Shown: positions 41,996-51,365 of the stretch, in pieces
How positions within the stretch are numbered: position 1 is the stretch's first letter
Layout of the letters: each line of letters opens with the position of its first letter
Source of the DNA: Deltaproteobacteria bacterium
GTDB taxonomy: Bacteria; Desulfobacterota; Desulfuromonadia; Geobacterales; Geobacteraceae
NCBI GenBank assembly: GCA_009668975.1
Contig: SBEG01000011.1
Location: 1 to 64,000 of the forward strand
Length of the DNA stretch: 64,000 nt
Reading direction: 5' to 3'
Notes under the pieces: generated by a model
Databases searched by the model: none
Told to the model about the DNA's origin: nothing
What the model saw: only the letters and a program-made list of their open reading frames with translations
Made by a program: the position numbers and the translations under genes

Positions 41996-43198
41996 ATGCG
42001 AACCTCCGAATCCAGCAATATGCTCGAATACCAGCCATCAGGATTGATCTTTATATGCCAGATCATTGCCAAGCGGAGCAAGATGATATTCTGGTGTACA
42101 GCCGGGGCATTCATTCTCTCCGTCGTTGTATGTGTATTTCTATCTAAAATATACAGCACAAGAGCTATGGTGGTCCCTGCGAGTGAAGATAAGAGTCTAC
42201 GAAACGCTATGTTGTCGCAAATGGGTGGCCTGGCAATTCTGGCTGGCGAGGCGATCGGGGTTGGAACAATGTCCGATCTTTATGTTGGCATGCTTAAAAG
42301 TGAAACAGTGAAAAACCCGGTGATTGACCGCTTGAAGTTGATGGAAGTTTACGATGCTGATACCCGTGACGACACCTACAAAGAACTGGATAAAAGGGTA
42401 TCGATAATTTCCGGGAAGAAAGACGGAATCATATCAATTATTGCCGAAGACAAAGACCCAAAACGCGCTGCGGATATTGCAAATACCTATCTGGATGAGC
42501 TCGGAAAGCTTGCGGTAAGGCTGAATGTAACCGGGGCCTCGCAAAATCGCTCGTTCCTGGAAGAGAGGTTGGGTAAGGCTAAGGCGGACCTTGCGAGGGC
42601 CGAAGAGGACCTGAAAATTTTTCAGTCCCGAAACAAGGCGATTCACGTCAGTAGCCAGTCTGAAGCTACCATAAAAGGGGTTGCGGAGCTGAAAGCGCAG
42701 CTTGCCCTTCAGGAAGTCCAGTTGGCGACTCTCAGACGCAGGTTCACCGATTCCAAACAGGAAGTCAAAAATCTGGTAATCTCTGTGGCTAATTTGAGGG
42801 GTCAGATAGATAAGCTGGAAGGAACTGGCAGCAACAGTTCCATTCCCTCTGTTGGTTCAGTGCCAGCTATTGGGCAGGCATACATCAGGCTGATGCGTGA
42901 ATTCAAAATCCAGGAAGCTCTGGTTGAGTCGCTCACGAAACAGCACGAACTTGCAGCTATTACCGAGGCGAATGACGTTGCTCCTTTGCAAGTCCTGCAG
43001 ATGGCACGGGTTCCGAGTAAACCGGTAAAGCCCAAAAAGGGTTTCATTGTTGTGATGACAACATTCACTGTCTTTTTATGTTCAGTGATTGCTGCATTTG
43101 TAATGGAGAGGTTTTCAGTTGTTACCGCAGAGGAAAGGGAGCAATGGAAGAAAATCAGGTTCTATAACCCTTTTAGGAGGGAATCATCATCGCAGTAG
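41996..43198 (+). CDS. Wzz/GNVR polysaccharide chain-length determinant
   Basis: A 400-residue inner-membrane polysaccharide co-polymerase. It has a first membrane helix (about 33-53), a periplasmic domain with long coiled coils (about 180-280), and a second helix (about 345-368) preceded by the proline-rich PSKPVKPKKG motif. It sets polymer length with the polymerase. No tyrosine-kinase domain follows and no kinase gene is adjacent. The ATG at 41996 follows GGAGAAAAG; an in-frame GTG at 41969 is less likely. It is the first gene of the polysaccharide operon, about 165 bp from the transposon end. GTGCTGCA (41881-41888) and TGCAGCAC (41930-41937) form an inverted repeat in its upstream region. 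Confidence 0.88.
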   Translation: MRTSESSNMLEYQPSGLIFICQIIAKRSKMIFWCTAGAFILSVVVCVFLSKIYSTRAMVVPASEDKSLRNAMLSQMGGLAILAGEAIGVGTMSDLYVGMLKSETVKNPVIDRLKLMEVYDADTRDDTYKELDKRVSIISGKKDGIISIIAEDKDPKRAADIANTYLDELGKLAVRLNVTGASQNRSFLEERLGKAKADLARAEEDLKIFQSRNKAIHVSSQSEATIKGVAELKAQLALQEVQLATLRRRFTDSKQEVKNLVISVANLRGQIDKLEGTGSNSSIPSVGSVPAIGQAYIRLMREFKIQEALVESLTKQHELAAITEANDVAPLQVLQMARVPSKPVKPKKGFIVVMTTFTVFLCSVIAAFVMERFSVVTAEEREQWKKIRFYNPFRRESSSQ

Positions 43199-43241
43199 TG
43201 CACGCTGTAATATCTATCCGGAAAGCGGCTAGTTTCAACTC

Positions 43242-44459
43242 ATGACAATTAAGACCAGTGAATCACCTAAAGAGCTTAAAACTGCTCTTACCGGGTTTGT
43301 TTCTCTCCTGGGTTCCAGTGTAATATCCGCACTGGGTTTTATCATAATTTCCTCCAACCGTTTTGTCGAGGTTGAATCGGCAACGGCAGTTTTTGTTATT
43401 CTTTTCGTTCAGTGGCAGACCCTTGGCCTGACCATTGCCAAGACAGGTATAGAGCAGGTGGTGTTTGCCATGGTAACGGCGAACGAGAAAACGTATCTGG
43501 ACCCGTCACGGTATGTTTTTCGCCGCGCTTTCCCCCTGGCTTTTTTGTTTTCCGTAGTTGTCTTGTTTGTGTTTTCTCCATGGGCGTCGGTTGTCGCCTT
43601 CTTTACCATCATGCTTGATACCTATTCGTTGATTGTCATGGCGGATCTGAACGCTCGGAAGAGATTCAAGACAACGGCACTATCCAACCTTTTTAATTAC
43701 CCGCTTTTTTTTATTATTTTTTTCGCGCTCAACTATTTCCAGGATGTGGGTGTTACCCTGGTGCTGACGGTTTTTCTGCTGACAAGCTTCGCCCGCTGGA
43801 CGTGGCTCAACTGTAACCGGGTTGTAAACGCGGATTTTGAACAAGTGGTATGCAAGGTCAATTTGGAGATGGGCATACAGCAGGTCCTGAATTATTTGCT
43901 GTTCCGTTTCGATCAGATAGTGCTGGCCATTATTGGATTGAAGCTGACTATGCATGGTGATGTCGGCATGTATGTGTTTCTGGCCAGATTCCAGGAGTTG
44001 ATATCAGGGGTGGTTATTTTAGCCGGGACAGTACTCTTTCCAAAGATGTACATCAAATATCCCATTAATGGATGGGCAATTATAATAAATCTGAAAAAAC
44101 ACGCTCACTACGTGATTGGATATGCGGCAACCATTTTTGTTGCCATGGTTGTCTATCTTAACCTTTGGAAAGGTCAACCAATTCCGTACTACTTGGCATT
44201 ACCCTTTCTAATTCAGACGATGTGTATAGTCCTCGTGAATAACGTCACCTATTCCGTCATCCGCCAAGGATATCTGCGGAGTCTGTTGAGCAACATGTCA
44301 TTTTCAACCATTCTCGGTTTATTAATGTTTGTATTTTTGCAGTTTGATTTAAGTGCTCTTGATCTCGCATGGATTGTTCCGACACAAGTGATAATGTTTC
44401 TTTTGCTCTCATTTGTACGTGATTGGGGGAAGATTAAACAAGTTACTGTTTCCAGCTAG
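43242..44459 (+). CDS. Polysaccharide flippase-like membrane protein (Wzx-type)
   Basis: A 405-residue protein that is almost entirely hydrophobic helices (10-12 predicted), beginning after ELKTALTGFVSLLGSSVISALGF as in MATE/MVF-type flippases. Positively charged loops (NARKRFKTT, NLKKHAHYV) separate the helices. It would flip lipid-linked repeat units across the inner membrane. Sequence similarity in this class is weak, so the call rests on topology, length and position beside chain-length, polymerase and transferase genes. Confidence 0.72.
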   Translation: MTIKTSESPKELKTALTGFVSLLGSSVISALGFIIISSNRFVEVESATAVFVILFVQWQTLGLTIAKTGIEQVVFAMVTANEKTYLDPSRYVFRRAFPLAFLFSVVVLFVFSPWASVVAFFTIMLDTYSLIVMADLNARKRFKTTALSNLFNYPLFFIIFFALNYFQDVGVTLVLTVFLLTSFARWTWLNCNRVVNADFEQVVCKVNLEMGIQQVLNYLLFRFDQIVLAIIGLKLTMHGDVGMYVFLARFQELISGVVILAGTVLFPKMYIKYPINGWAIIINLKKHAHYVIGYAATIFVAMVVYLNLWKGQPIPYYLALPFLIQTMCIVLVNNVTYSVIRQGYLRSLLSNMSFSTILGLLMFVFLQFDLSALDLAWIVPTQVIMFLLLSFVRDWGKIKQVTVSS

Positions 44460-44573
44460 GTTTTAGAAGTTCTATGCCGATAGTTTTTACTTTAGGTTGT
44501 GATTGTCCAAACGATTGTCTTGGATACTCATCCGCAGAATAATGACTGGCTAAGATTTTTTAAGAGGTTAACG

Positions 44574-45479
44574 ATGTCCCGCGATAACATATTCAACTGG
44601 TTCGAACAAAATTGTTGCTGCTGCAAAAATGACAATTATACTATTTTGGGATATAGAGGTGGAGAAGCCCATGTCAGTGGAAAAGGCGTAAAGTGTTTGA
44701 TTGTAAGATGTTCAAATTGCGGTCATGTTTATCCAAGACCAATGCCTGTTCTGATAGATACTAATCAAGCCTACAAAAATACAGACGAATACTTTGTCAG
44801 CAATGATGCGGAGGAAATAAAAGAAGAATGTACCAAATTGCTCGTTCAGATAGAAAAGAGATATGGTACGAAAGGCAGATTACTTGATGTAGGTTCCGGG
44901 CGGGGAGAACTTCTCTATGTTGCAAAGCAGTTAGGTTGGTTTGCTGAGGGAGTTGAAACATCGGAAGAATTTGCCGCGCATTCTAGAGTGAAATATGGCA
45001 TATCTGTACAAAATTGCAAGTTACATGCGGCACGCTATGACGCGGAAAGTTTTGACGTAATTACGCTGCGGATGGTTGTCGAACATTTGAATGAACCGGA
45101 CGACATCCTGGAGGAAATAAATAGAGTTCTTAAACACAACGGACTCCTGTGGATATCAATGCCAAATGAAATGAGTTTGTATAATCGAATGGGAAACCTG
45201 TATTTCAAACTTCAGGGCAAAAATTGGGTGACTCAGCTTTCGCCTACCTTTGCCCCATACCATGTGCAAGGATTTACAAAAAAGTCCATTAAGGTAATGC
45301 TATCTGCATCTGGCTTTGAAGTAGAACAAGTGATTACCTTTAATGAAAAAATACTTTTACCAAGGTCAGGCATTAAAGAGTGTGTTGTGCGTGGTGCTGC
45401 TCTCGCAATTAACCGGGTTGCATTGCTTGCCGGTATGGGTACATTTATGAATGTGTTTGCAAGAAAGGTCAGGGGATAG
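44574..45479 (+). CDS. Class I SAM-dependent methyltransferase with N-terminal Cys cluster
   Basis: A 301-residue protein. The N-terminal zinc-binding-looking region (NCCCCKND at about 13-18 and CSNCGH at about 51-56) resembles the small knuckle of sugar C-methyltransferase relatives. It is followed by a Rossmann methyltransferase core: LLDVGSGRGELLYVAKQLG (SAM motif I), VETSEEF, and FDVITLRMVVEHLNEPDDILEEINRVLKHNGLLWISMPNE. It likely methylates a sugar nucleotide or glycan. The start at 44574 follows AAGAGG; an in-frame GTG at 44499 is possible. The gene is noticeably more AT-rich than its neighbours, suggesting separate acquisition. Confidence 0.82.
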   Translation: MSRDNIFNWFEQNCCCCKNDNYTILGYRGGEAHVSGKGVKCLIVRCSNCGHVYPRPMPVLIDTNQAYKNTDEYFVSNDAEEIKEECTKLLVQIEKRYGTKGRLLDVGSGRGELLYVAKQLGWFAEGVETSEEFAAHSRVKYGISVQNCKLHAARYDAESFDVITLRMVVEHLNEPDDILEEINRVLKHNGLLWISMPNEMSLYNRMGNLYFKLQGKNWVTQLSPTFAPYHVQGFTKKSIKVMLSASGFEVEQVITFNEKILLPRSGIKECVVRGAALAINRVALLAGMGTFMNVFARKVRG

Positions 45480-45576
45480 GAATGTTGCTCCGATTACTGG
45501 CTGACGTGGTTTCCTGCAGTATTGACCTTGTTAATGTCTTAGCAGTCGGAGATCGACGACGTGCGGAGCCAATCCC

Positions 45577-46833
45577 GTGTTGAATCTGATTACATACAAA
45601 AACAATCTAAGAACCCTTCTGTTTATCCCCAGTTTTTATGGTGCGGTGACCTGGGGAATCTGGCTAATATTGTATACCGCAGAACTCATGAACTTGGATG
45701 AGTGCAGTATTCTGGCAATGGTAATTTATCTGATTGTTGAACTTGCATTCGTTCTTTCAATTTATGTTTCATTGCCGCACTATAGAAACTACTTTGAAAT
45801 AACACGAGAGAGAACCAATTTAGCCGGGGCTGATACAGGTAATAGTCCCGGTTTAGCAATGTTTCTTCTGGTTTTACACCTTGTCGGTTTCATGGGGTTA
45901 GTGCTGTATGTTGTCGAATTCGCCAAAAATCTTGGTGGAATTTCAGGTTTTTTCCTCGCCTTGGTCAATGAGGCGTATGCAATCAGGTGGGAGGCGGAAA
46001 CCTCGGCGTCAGTCGGGACGCAATTGTCTTACTTTGGTTGGATAGCAATTTCGTTGACTGTTTATTACATCGTCAGGAAAAAAGTCTCCTCTTACTGGTT
46101 GGCGGTTGCCGTCGTCCAGTTTCTAGGTAACCTGCTCTTTATCGACCGGACAAGACCATTGTGGATCATTTTCACAACGCTGCTGATCATCCTCCCTGCA
46201 GCGAGAGAGCTCAGCCTGAATCGAATTTCCCGATGGATGATCTTTTCAATCATTGCCGCCTTCATGTTGTTCTGGGCTGTTGCCGAATGGACCGGCAAGA
46301 CCGGCTATAAGGGTATTTACGAGAGCTCCGTCCTTCCTGGAATTACCCAGGATTTTTATGTGTATGGGGTCAGCGGATTTGCGTATTTCAACCAGGTATT
46401 GCAGAGCAACGAATCGCCAACCTATACACCTGAGAGAATACTTTATCCATTATTCACATTTCTTTCCCGATTTGGAGTGACAGGAGCACCGCCTAGTCAG
46501 ATATTGGAATTTTACGATGTGCCGTTTTCAACGAATGTCGGAACCTTCTTAGAGCCATTTTACCGAGACGGAGGATTGCTGTTTGTTCTGATCGGTATAC
46601 TAATTTACAGTTTTGGCTTGGATTTGGCGGGTCTCTTTGTGCTCAATTCGGGTAAACCCTTGGCTCTCTATGCTTGGGCAAATATATGTTTCACCAGTTT
46701 TATAGGTTTTTTTACTCCCAAGATAGCGTCCTTTCCAGTCTGGCTGTTTGTTGTACTTGGGTTTTCGGTTATCTGCCTCGGATACATGAGTGCAGGTCCG
46801 GTCCACCGCCAAAGGAAGATCGGTGGCCAGTAA
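45577..46833 (+). CDS. Polysaccharide (O-antigen-type) polymerase, Wzy-like membrane protein
   Basis: A 418-residue integral membrane protein with about 11 hydrophobic helices and one large periplasmic loop (about 245-320, with YVYGVSGFAYFNQVLQSNESPTYTPERILYP), the usual layout of Wzy-type polymerases and of oligosaccharide repeat-unit polymerases. The GTG start at 45577 has GGAG about 10 nt upstream. It overlaps the untranslated lead of the next glycosyltransferase gene closely (stop 46833, next ATG 46835). Assignment rests on topology and context; primary sequence is poorly conserved in this class. Confidence 0.72.
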   Translation: MLNLITYKNNLRTLLFIPSFYGAVTWGIWLILYTAELMNLDECSILAMVIYLIVELAFVLSIYVSLPHYRNYFEITRERTNLAGADTGNSPGLAMFLLVLHLVGFMGLVLYVVEFAKNLGGISGFFLALVNEAYAIRWEAETSASVGTQLSYFGWIAISLTVYYIVRKKVSSYWLAVAVVQFLGNLLFIDRTRPLWIIFTTLLIILPAARELSLNRISRWMIFSIIAAFMLFWAVAEWTGKTGYKGIYESSVLPGITQDFYVYGVSGFAYFNQVLQSNESPTYTPERILYPLFTFLSRFGVTGAPPSQILEFYDVPFSTNVGTFLEPFYRDGGLLFVLIGILIYSFGLDLAGLFVLNSGKPLALYAWANICFTSFIGFFTPKIASFPVWLFVVLGFSVICLGYMSAGPVHRQRKIGGQ

Positions 46834-46834
46834 A

Positions 46835-47917
46835 ATGAAAATCCTTTTTCTTAGCAGGTACGACCGCCTCGGGGCTAGCAGCAGGATTCGCTTGTACCAG
46901 TATTTCAGATACCTGGAAGCCCATGATGTCGAGGTTAAGGCCTCCCCGTTACTGGGTGACGATTTTTTGAAGTTAAGTTATGCGGGGCAAGGCATACCCA
47001 AGAGAATAGTAGCCTATGCCTATATCCGCCGGGCAACTGAAGTGATAAAGGCAGTTTTAACTTCGGAGTATGATCTCATCTGGCTGGAAAAGGAACTCTT
47101 TCCCTTCCTGCCGGCATGGGGAGAGGCCCTGCTCGATCTTCTTAAAATGCCCTATGTTGTGGATTACGACGATGCCGTTTTCCACTCCTACGACCACCAT
47201 CGAAACGTAATAGTCCGTTCCCTTCTCGGCGGTAAGATTGAGAGGGTGATGCGCGGCGCTGCGATGGTCATTGCGGGCAACAATTATCTTGCAAATCGGG
47301 CTCGAAGGGCCGGCGCAAGGCGAGTCGAGTATCTGCCGTCTGTGGTCGATCTCGATCTGTATTTGGAGCAGCCACCGCCCAGGGGTAAATGCTTCACCAT
47401 CGGCTGGATTGGTTCGCCGACGACCGCCAGGCATCACCTGACAATTATTGAGAACATGCTGGCTGATTTCTGCCGTGACGGTGCTTCACGTGTCATTGCG
47501 GTGGGCTCGGGGGACCTGAATTTGCCGGGAGTTCCCCTGGAAGTCCGTCCCTGGAGTGAAGAGAGCGAAGTGAGCGATATTCGGTCTTTTGATGTGGGAA
47601 TAATGCCCTTGCCGGACAATCCCTGGGAAAGGGGCAAGTGCGGTTTCAAGCTGATCCAGTGCATGGCATGCGGGCTCCCTGTCGTGGCTTCGCCGGTGGG
47701 GGTGAACAGGCGGATTGTGGAGCACGGCGTCAATGGCTTTCTGGCTTCGACAGCCGAAGAATGGACCGCCGCATTGACCGAACTGAGAGACAACGAAGAG
47801 CTCCGCATCGTCATGGGTAAATCGGCCCGACGCAAGGTCGAGAAGGAATACAGTCTTCAGGAAGCCTCGCCACGCCTGCTTGCCCTGCTGCGGAGCGTTG
47901 CGGGCAGGCATGGATAG
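46835..47917 (+). CDS. Glycosyltransferase family 4 (first of two)
   Basis: A 360-residue GT-B glycosyltransferase. It begins with MKILFLSRYDRLGASSRIRL. The C-terminal nucleotide-sugar domain includes TIGWIGSPTTARH, FDVGIMPLPDNPWERGKCGFKLIQCMACGLPVVASPVGVN (the E/G-x7-E-type donor-binding stretch, here with KCGFKLIQ) and ends with VEKEYSLQE. It adds one sugar of the repeat unit at the cytoplasmic face of the membrane. Start chosen at the ATG that matches family N-termini, 1 nt beyond the polymerase stop; an in-frame ATG 45 nt earlier lies within that gene. Confidence 0.86.
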   Translation: MKILFLSRYDRLGASSRIRLYQYFRYLEAHDVEVKASPLLGDDFLKLSYAGQGIPKRIVAYAYIRRATEVIKAVLTSEYDLIWLEKELFPFLPAWGEALLDLLKMPYVVDYDDAVFHSYDHHRNVIVRSLLGGKIERVMRGAAMVIAGNNYLANRARRAGARRVEYLPSVVDLDLYLEQPPPRGKCFTIGWIGSPTTARHHLTIIENMLADFCRDGASRVIAVGSGDLNLPGVPLEVRPWSEESEVSDIRSFDVGIMPLPDNPWERGKCGFKLIQCMACGLPVVASPVGVNRRIVEHGVNGFLASTAEEWTAALTELRDNEELRIVMGKSARRKVEKEYSLQEASPRLLALLRSVAGRHG

Positions 47918-47959
47918 ATGTAAACGCAATTCGTTTTACCAATTATCGAGGAGAAATGC

Positions 47960-48220
47960 ATGTCGGTCAGGGATACAATTCACGATGTATTTAAGGAAGT
48001 AGCGGCATTCCAGGATGTGGTTCTGAAAAACGAAATCAAGGATGATAGTGTTTTGCTGGAGACCGGACTAGATTCGTTGGGTTTTGCGGTGTTGGTCGTC
48101 AGATTGGAAGAAAGGCTGGGTTATGATCCGTTCATTGTCATGGAATCTCCGGTCTATCCGGTAACCTTTAAGGATTTTGTCGACATTTACGAACAATACG
48201 AACTGGCTGAGGGGCAATGA
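47960..48220 (+). CDS. Acyl carrier protein
   Basis: An 86-residue acidic helical protein with the phosphopantetheine site in TGLDSLGFAVLVVRLEERLG (Ser in DSLG). It carries an activated acyl group. Being the first gene of a coupled set with an adenylate-forming ligase and a short-chain reductase, it probably serves acyl modification of the polysaccharide rather than fatty-acid synthesis. GAGGAG lies 8 nt before the ATG; its TGA is immediately followed by the ATG of the ligase gene. Confidence 0.88.
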   Translation: MSVRDTIHDVFKEVAAFQDVVLKNEIKDDSVLLETGLDSLGFAVLVVRLEERLGYDPFIVMESPVYPVTFKDFVDIYEQYELAEGQ

Positions 48221-49594
48221 ATGTTCAGGGGATTGCTGGGTTCCTTCGACAAAGACAGAGTGTTGATCGTCTCGAACGACGAACAGGTCACCTGTGGCAA
48301 TTTGATGTCCGTGATTAGCGCTTACGACGAGTCCCAATATTACGGAAGGCATATCGCGCTGCTGATGAAGAATCAGATCAATACCGCTGCCGCCATGCTG
48401 ATGTTGGAGGGGGTGGCAGGTAATGTCCTGTTGTTGCCGTCGGATGTCGATGAAGACAATCTGTCGATGTTGCTGGGGCGGTACGATGCTGACCTGATAC
48501 TCACCGATCAGAGTCCTCCCGCTTGTTTGAAAAATAAATCAGAGTCGATAAGAGATTTTTCGATATCAAGCGGTATACCTGATGTCCCACACGGGGATAT
48601 AGGCTATCAACAAGCCAAAACAGTTACGCGCTGGATTATCCCCACATCCGGCACCACCGGAACACCCAAGCTCATTTCACATACCCTAGAGACCCTGAGC
48701 AGAACCGCGAAAAAGAGTATCTCGGCTTCACGCTTCTACCGTTGGGGTTTGCTCTACGATATTTCGCGCTTCGCCGGTCTTCAGGTTTTCCTCAACTCCA
48801 TCCTGTCCGGGTCGGTATTGATCCTCAGTGACCTGTTCGCTTCATTTGAAAACCGGCTTGACGTTCTGGTCAGGCATGGATGCAACGCCCTGTCGGCTAC
48901 GCCTACCATGTGGCGAAAACTCATGATGTTGCCGGCGTTCAGAAAACTTGAGCTCGGACAGGTCACCCTGGGTGGCGAAATCGCCGACCAGAGCGTTTTG
49001 TCTGCGCTGCGGGCCATGTACCCGACAGCGCGAATAGTCCATATTTATGCATCTACCGAAGCAGGCGTGGGTTTCTCCGTGACCGACGGATGTGCCGGAT
49101 TTCCCAAAACGATGCTGGTTAATCCGCCGGAAGGCATAACCCTTAAGGTTGATGAAATCGGGTTTCTGTTGCTTCGTCCTGCATTGAGAGACCAGGAATA
49201 CGCTGGAAACGCGGTGCCTCTCTTCGGGGATGACGGCTTTATCAACACCGGCGACCTGGTTGTCGAGGAAGGTGAGCGCTATTATTTTCTTGGCAGAGCC
49301 AACGGCGCAATAAATGTTGGCGGGAACAAGGTTCAGCCTGAGGAAATTGAGAATTTGATCTATACATTCTCCAATGTCAAACTTGTCTCGGTTTATGGAA
49401 AGAAGAATCCTATTACTGGTTACGTTGTGGCAGCCGACGTTGTCTTAGATTCTCTAAGCGGCGATGCCGCAGAGTTCAAACGGAAGCTGGCGGCCTACTG
49501 CGCCGAAAAGCTTCCGCCATACAAAAGGCCTGTTCTGATAAAAATAGTGAGTGACCTGGACATCAATCGAGCCGGAAAGGTAGTGAGATCATGA
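48221..49594 (+). CDS. AMP-forming acyl-CoA/acyl-ACP ligase (ANL superfamily)
   Basis: A 457-residue adenylate-forming enzyme with P-loop PTSGTTGTPK (about 145), A5 motif YASTEAGVG, A7 GDDGFINTGDLV, A8 GRANGAINVGGNKVQPEEIE and a terminal catalytic lysine region (DLDINRAGKVVRS, Lys in GK). It is shorter than typical members (about 500-550), with a reduced N-terminal part. It would activate a carboxylic acid and load the neighbouring acyl carrier protein. It starts directly after the ACP stop codon and overlaps the reductase gene by 4 nt, so the three are tightly coupled. Confidence 0.87.
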   Translation: MFRGLLGSFDKDRVLIVSNDEQVTCGNLMSVISAYDESQYYGRHIALLMKNQINTAAAMLMLEGVAGNVLLLPSDVDEDNLSMLLGRYDADLILTDQSPPACLKNKSESIRDFSISSGIPDVPHGDIGYQQAKTVTRWIIPTSGTTGTPKLISHTLETLSRTAKKSISASRFYRWGLLYDISRFAGLQVFLNSILSGSVLILSDLFASFENRLDVLVRHGCNALSATPTMWRKLMMLPAFRKLELGQVTLGGEIADQSVLSALRAMYPTARIVHIYASTEAGVGFSVTDGCAGFPKTMLVNPPEGITLKVDEIGFLLLRPALRDQEYAGNAVPLFGDDGFINTGDLVVEEGERYYFLGRANGAINVGGNKVQPEEIENLIYTFSNVKLVSVYGKKNPITGYVVAADVVLDSLSGDAAEFKRKLAAYCAEKLPPYKRPVLIKIVSDLDINRAGKVVRS

Positions 49595-50325
49595 TTAAAA
49601 GGAACATTCTGGTAACCGGGGGCACTCGCGGGCTCGGTTTTGCTGTCGTTAAGAGGCTGGTAAGCGATGGGTATCATGTTATCGCCACTGCAAGGTCAAT
49701 CTCCGGGGAGATGGAATCGCTGATGCGGCAGGACAACCATCCCGGTTTGGTCAGCTTTTACCCATACGACTTCACTGACACAAAAGACATTCACGACTTC
49801 GTAAAAATGGTGGTTGCCGAGACGGGCAACCTGTACGGATTGGTAAACAACGCTGCTCTAGGGTACGACGGTGTCCTGGCGACTATGCACGACAGTCAGA
49901 TTGAAGAGCTGCTGAAGGTCAATGTCCTTTCACCTGTACTGCTGACGAAATATGTTGTGCGGAACATGATCCTGCAGAAGTCAGGAAGAATAATCAACAT
50001 AGCTTCGATTATCGCGAACACAGGATTCAATGGCTTGTCTGTTTATGGGGCGTCAAAAGCGGCATTGGTGGGGTTCACGAAATCTCTGGCCAGGGAATTG
50101 GGCAAGGCGAACATCACCGTCAACAGCATTGCTCCCGGTTTTCTAACGACGGGAATGACCAGGTCGCTGCAAGGAGACAAGTTGGACGCCATTAAGCGGC
50201 GCAGCCCGCTGAACCGGTTGGCTGATGTCAACGATGTCGCCCATGCGGTCTCTTTCCTCGTTAGCGAAGGGGCATCATCAATAACCGGGACCACAATTAC
50301 GGTTGATGCAGGCAGTACTTCCTGA
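49591..50325 (+). CDS. Short-chain dehydrogenase/reductase (FabG-like)
   Basis: A 244-residue Rossmann oxidoreductase with nucleotide-binding TGGTRGLG (near residue 10), NNAALG, catalytic Ser in INIASI, and YGASK (catalytic Tyr and Lys) followed by the PGFLTTGMT and NRLADVNDVAHAVSFLVS blocks typical of 3-oxoacyl-ACP reductases. With the acyl carrier protein and ligase upstream it may reduce a 3-oxoacyl group held on that carrier; a sugar-nucleotide substrate cannot be excluded. Confidence 0.87.
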   Translation: MIKRNILVTGGTRGLGFAVVKRLVSDGYHVIATARSISGEMESLMRQDNHPGLVSFYPYDFTDTKDIHDFVKMVVAETGNLYGLVNNAALGYDGVLATMHDSQIEELLKVNVLSPVLLTKYVVRNMILQKSGRIINIASIIANTGFNGLSVYGASKAALVGFTKSLARELGKANITVNSIAPGFLTTGMTRSLQGDKLDAIKRRSPLNRLADVNDVAHAVSFLVSEGASSITGTTITVDAGSTS

Positions 50326-50333
50326 GGGGAGAC

Positions 50334-51365
50334 ATGGAAAAAATCCGATGGGTCAATTACGAATCAGCATTCTATGATCAATACAAAATCTTTGCCCAAA
50401 ATCAGTTTGGAATTGGAAGCTACCAGAGTTCCGAGAACTATCTCAAGTGGCTCTATTGCGAGAATCCCCATTCCAGAGGCTATTCCGATCTGATTGTTGG
50501 AATCCTGGAAGATGGAAGGGTCATTGGCTTCATTCACAAGATGCGTCTGCCGTGGAAGGTGGAAGGTGAAACTGTGCTCTTTCCTTCGCTCCATAATCTA
50601 GTCGTTAAGCAGGAATTCCGCTCGGGCGCGGGATTCTGGTTAATGAAGAAATCAATCCACGGAGAAGAACATGCCTTGATCCCCGGCGTGGTTCAGCCAT
50701 TATCCACTGCATACATCGAGATGAGGTGTCAACCGATGCCGAGCAGTTGGTTCAAGTTTGTCCTGAGCCCTTTTTCGGCGTTTGTTGCTTTGGGTTTTCA
50801 CAGGCTGACCGGTAAATGCTTCTTCCGGAACAGGTTCGCATTGCCTCTCAACCGGAACATCGGCGATTTTCGTGTTACAAAATCTCCTGAAGTTTCCGAA
50901 CTCGAGCAGATTGCACATTACCTAAATTCCGCTTCGGGCGCCAATCACATTGTCTGGGATGCTGATCTGGTGAGATGGCGCTTTTTCCACGAACTGGGTC
51001 CAAAACATGCCTTAATCCGGCATCTCAAGAATACTGACGAATTCGCTGTGGTCAGTTTTGGTCAGAGGTCAGGCCTGAACATTGCCAGGATTATCGTTGT
51101 CAGTGACGGCTTCATTCTGGATACCGGATTGTATTCATTCCTGAAGAATGAGGTGAAGAAGGCAGGTGCGTCTGCTTTGTTCTTCATGACGACCAAACAG
51201 CATGTCGCTGCAGCAATGGTTCAAAGAGGTTTTACCAGTTACAAAGTGTCTCCCGACACCTATATTTATCACAAGAATAAAAATACGGAATTCGATGCAA
51301 AGTTCGGTAGCGAAAGTACGGATGTCGGATTCGAGAGCATTGTTACGGAGTTAATGAATGGGTAA
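50334..51365 (+). CDS. GNAT-like protein, possible acyltransferase
   Basis: A 343-residue soluble protein. The N-terminal half (YENPHSRGYSDLIVGILEDGRVIGFIHKMRLPW ... FPSLHNLVVKQEFRSGAGFWLMKK) resembles the beta-strand/P-loop core of GNAT acyltransferases, including an RSGAGFWLM stretch in the acyl-donor position; the C-terminal half has a second similar fold (FGQRSGLNIARIIVVSD, FMTTKQHVAAAMVQRGF). Double-GNAT proteins occur in polysaccharide loci as acyl or aminoacyl transferases. Together with the ACP, ligase and reductase it is the candidate transferase of this set. Identification is tentative. It lies 8 nt after the reductase gene and overlaps the deacetylase gene by 8 nt. Confidence 0.6.
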   Translation: MEKIRWVNYESAFYDQYKIFAQNQFGIGSYQSSENYLKWLYCENPHSRGYSDLIVGILEDGRVIGFIHKMRLPWKVEGETVLFPSLHNLVVKQEFRSGAGFWLMKKSIHGEEHALIPGVVQPLSTAYIEMRCQPMPSSWFKFVLSPFSAFVALGFHRLTGKCFFRNRFALPLNRNIGDFRVTKSPEVSELEQIAHYLNSASGANHIVWDADLVRWRFFHELGPKHALIRHLKNTDEFAVVSFGQRSGLNIARIIVVSDGFILDTGLYSFLKNEVKKAGASALFFMTTKQHVAAAMVQRGFTSYKVSPDTYIYHKNKNTEFDAKFGSESTDVGFESIVTELMNG

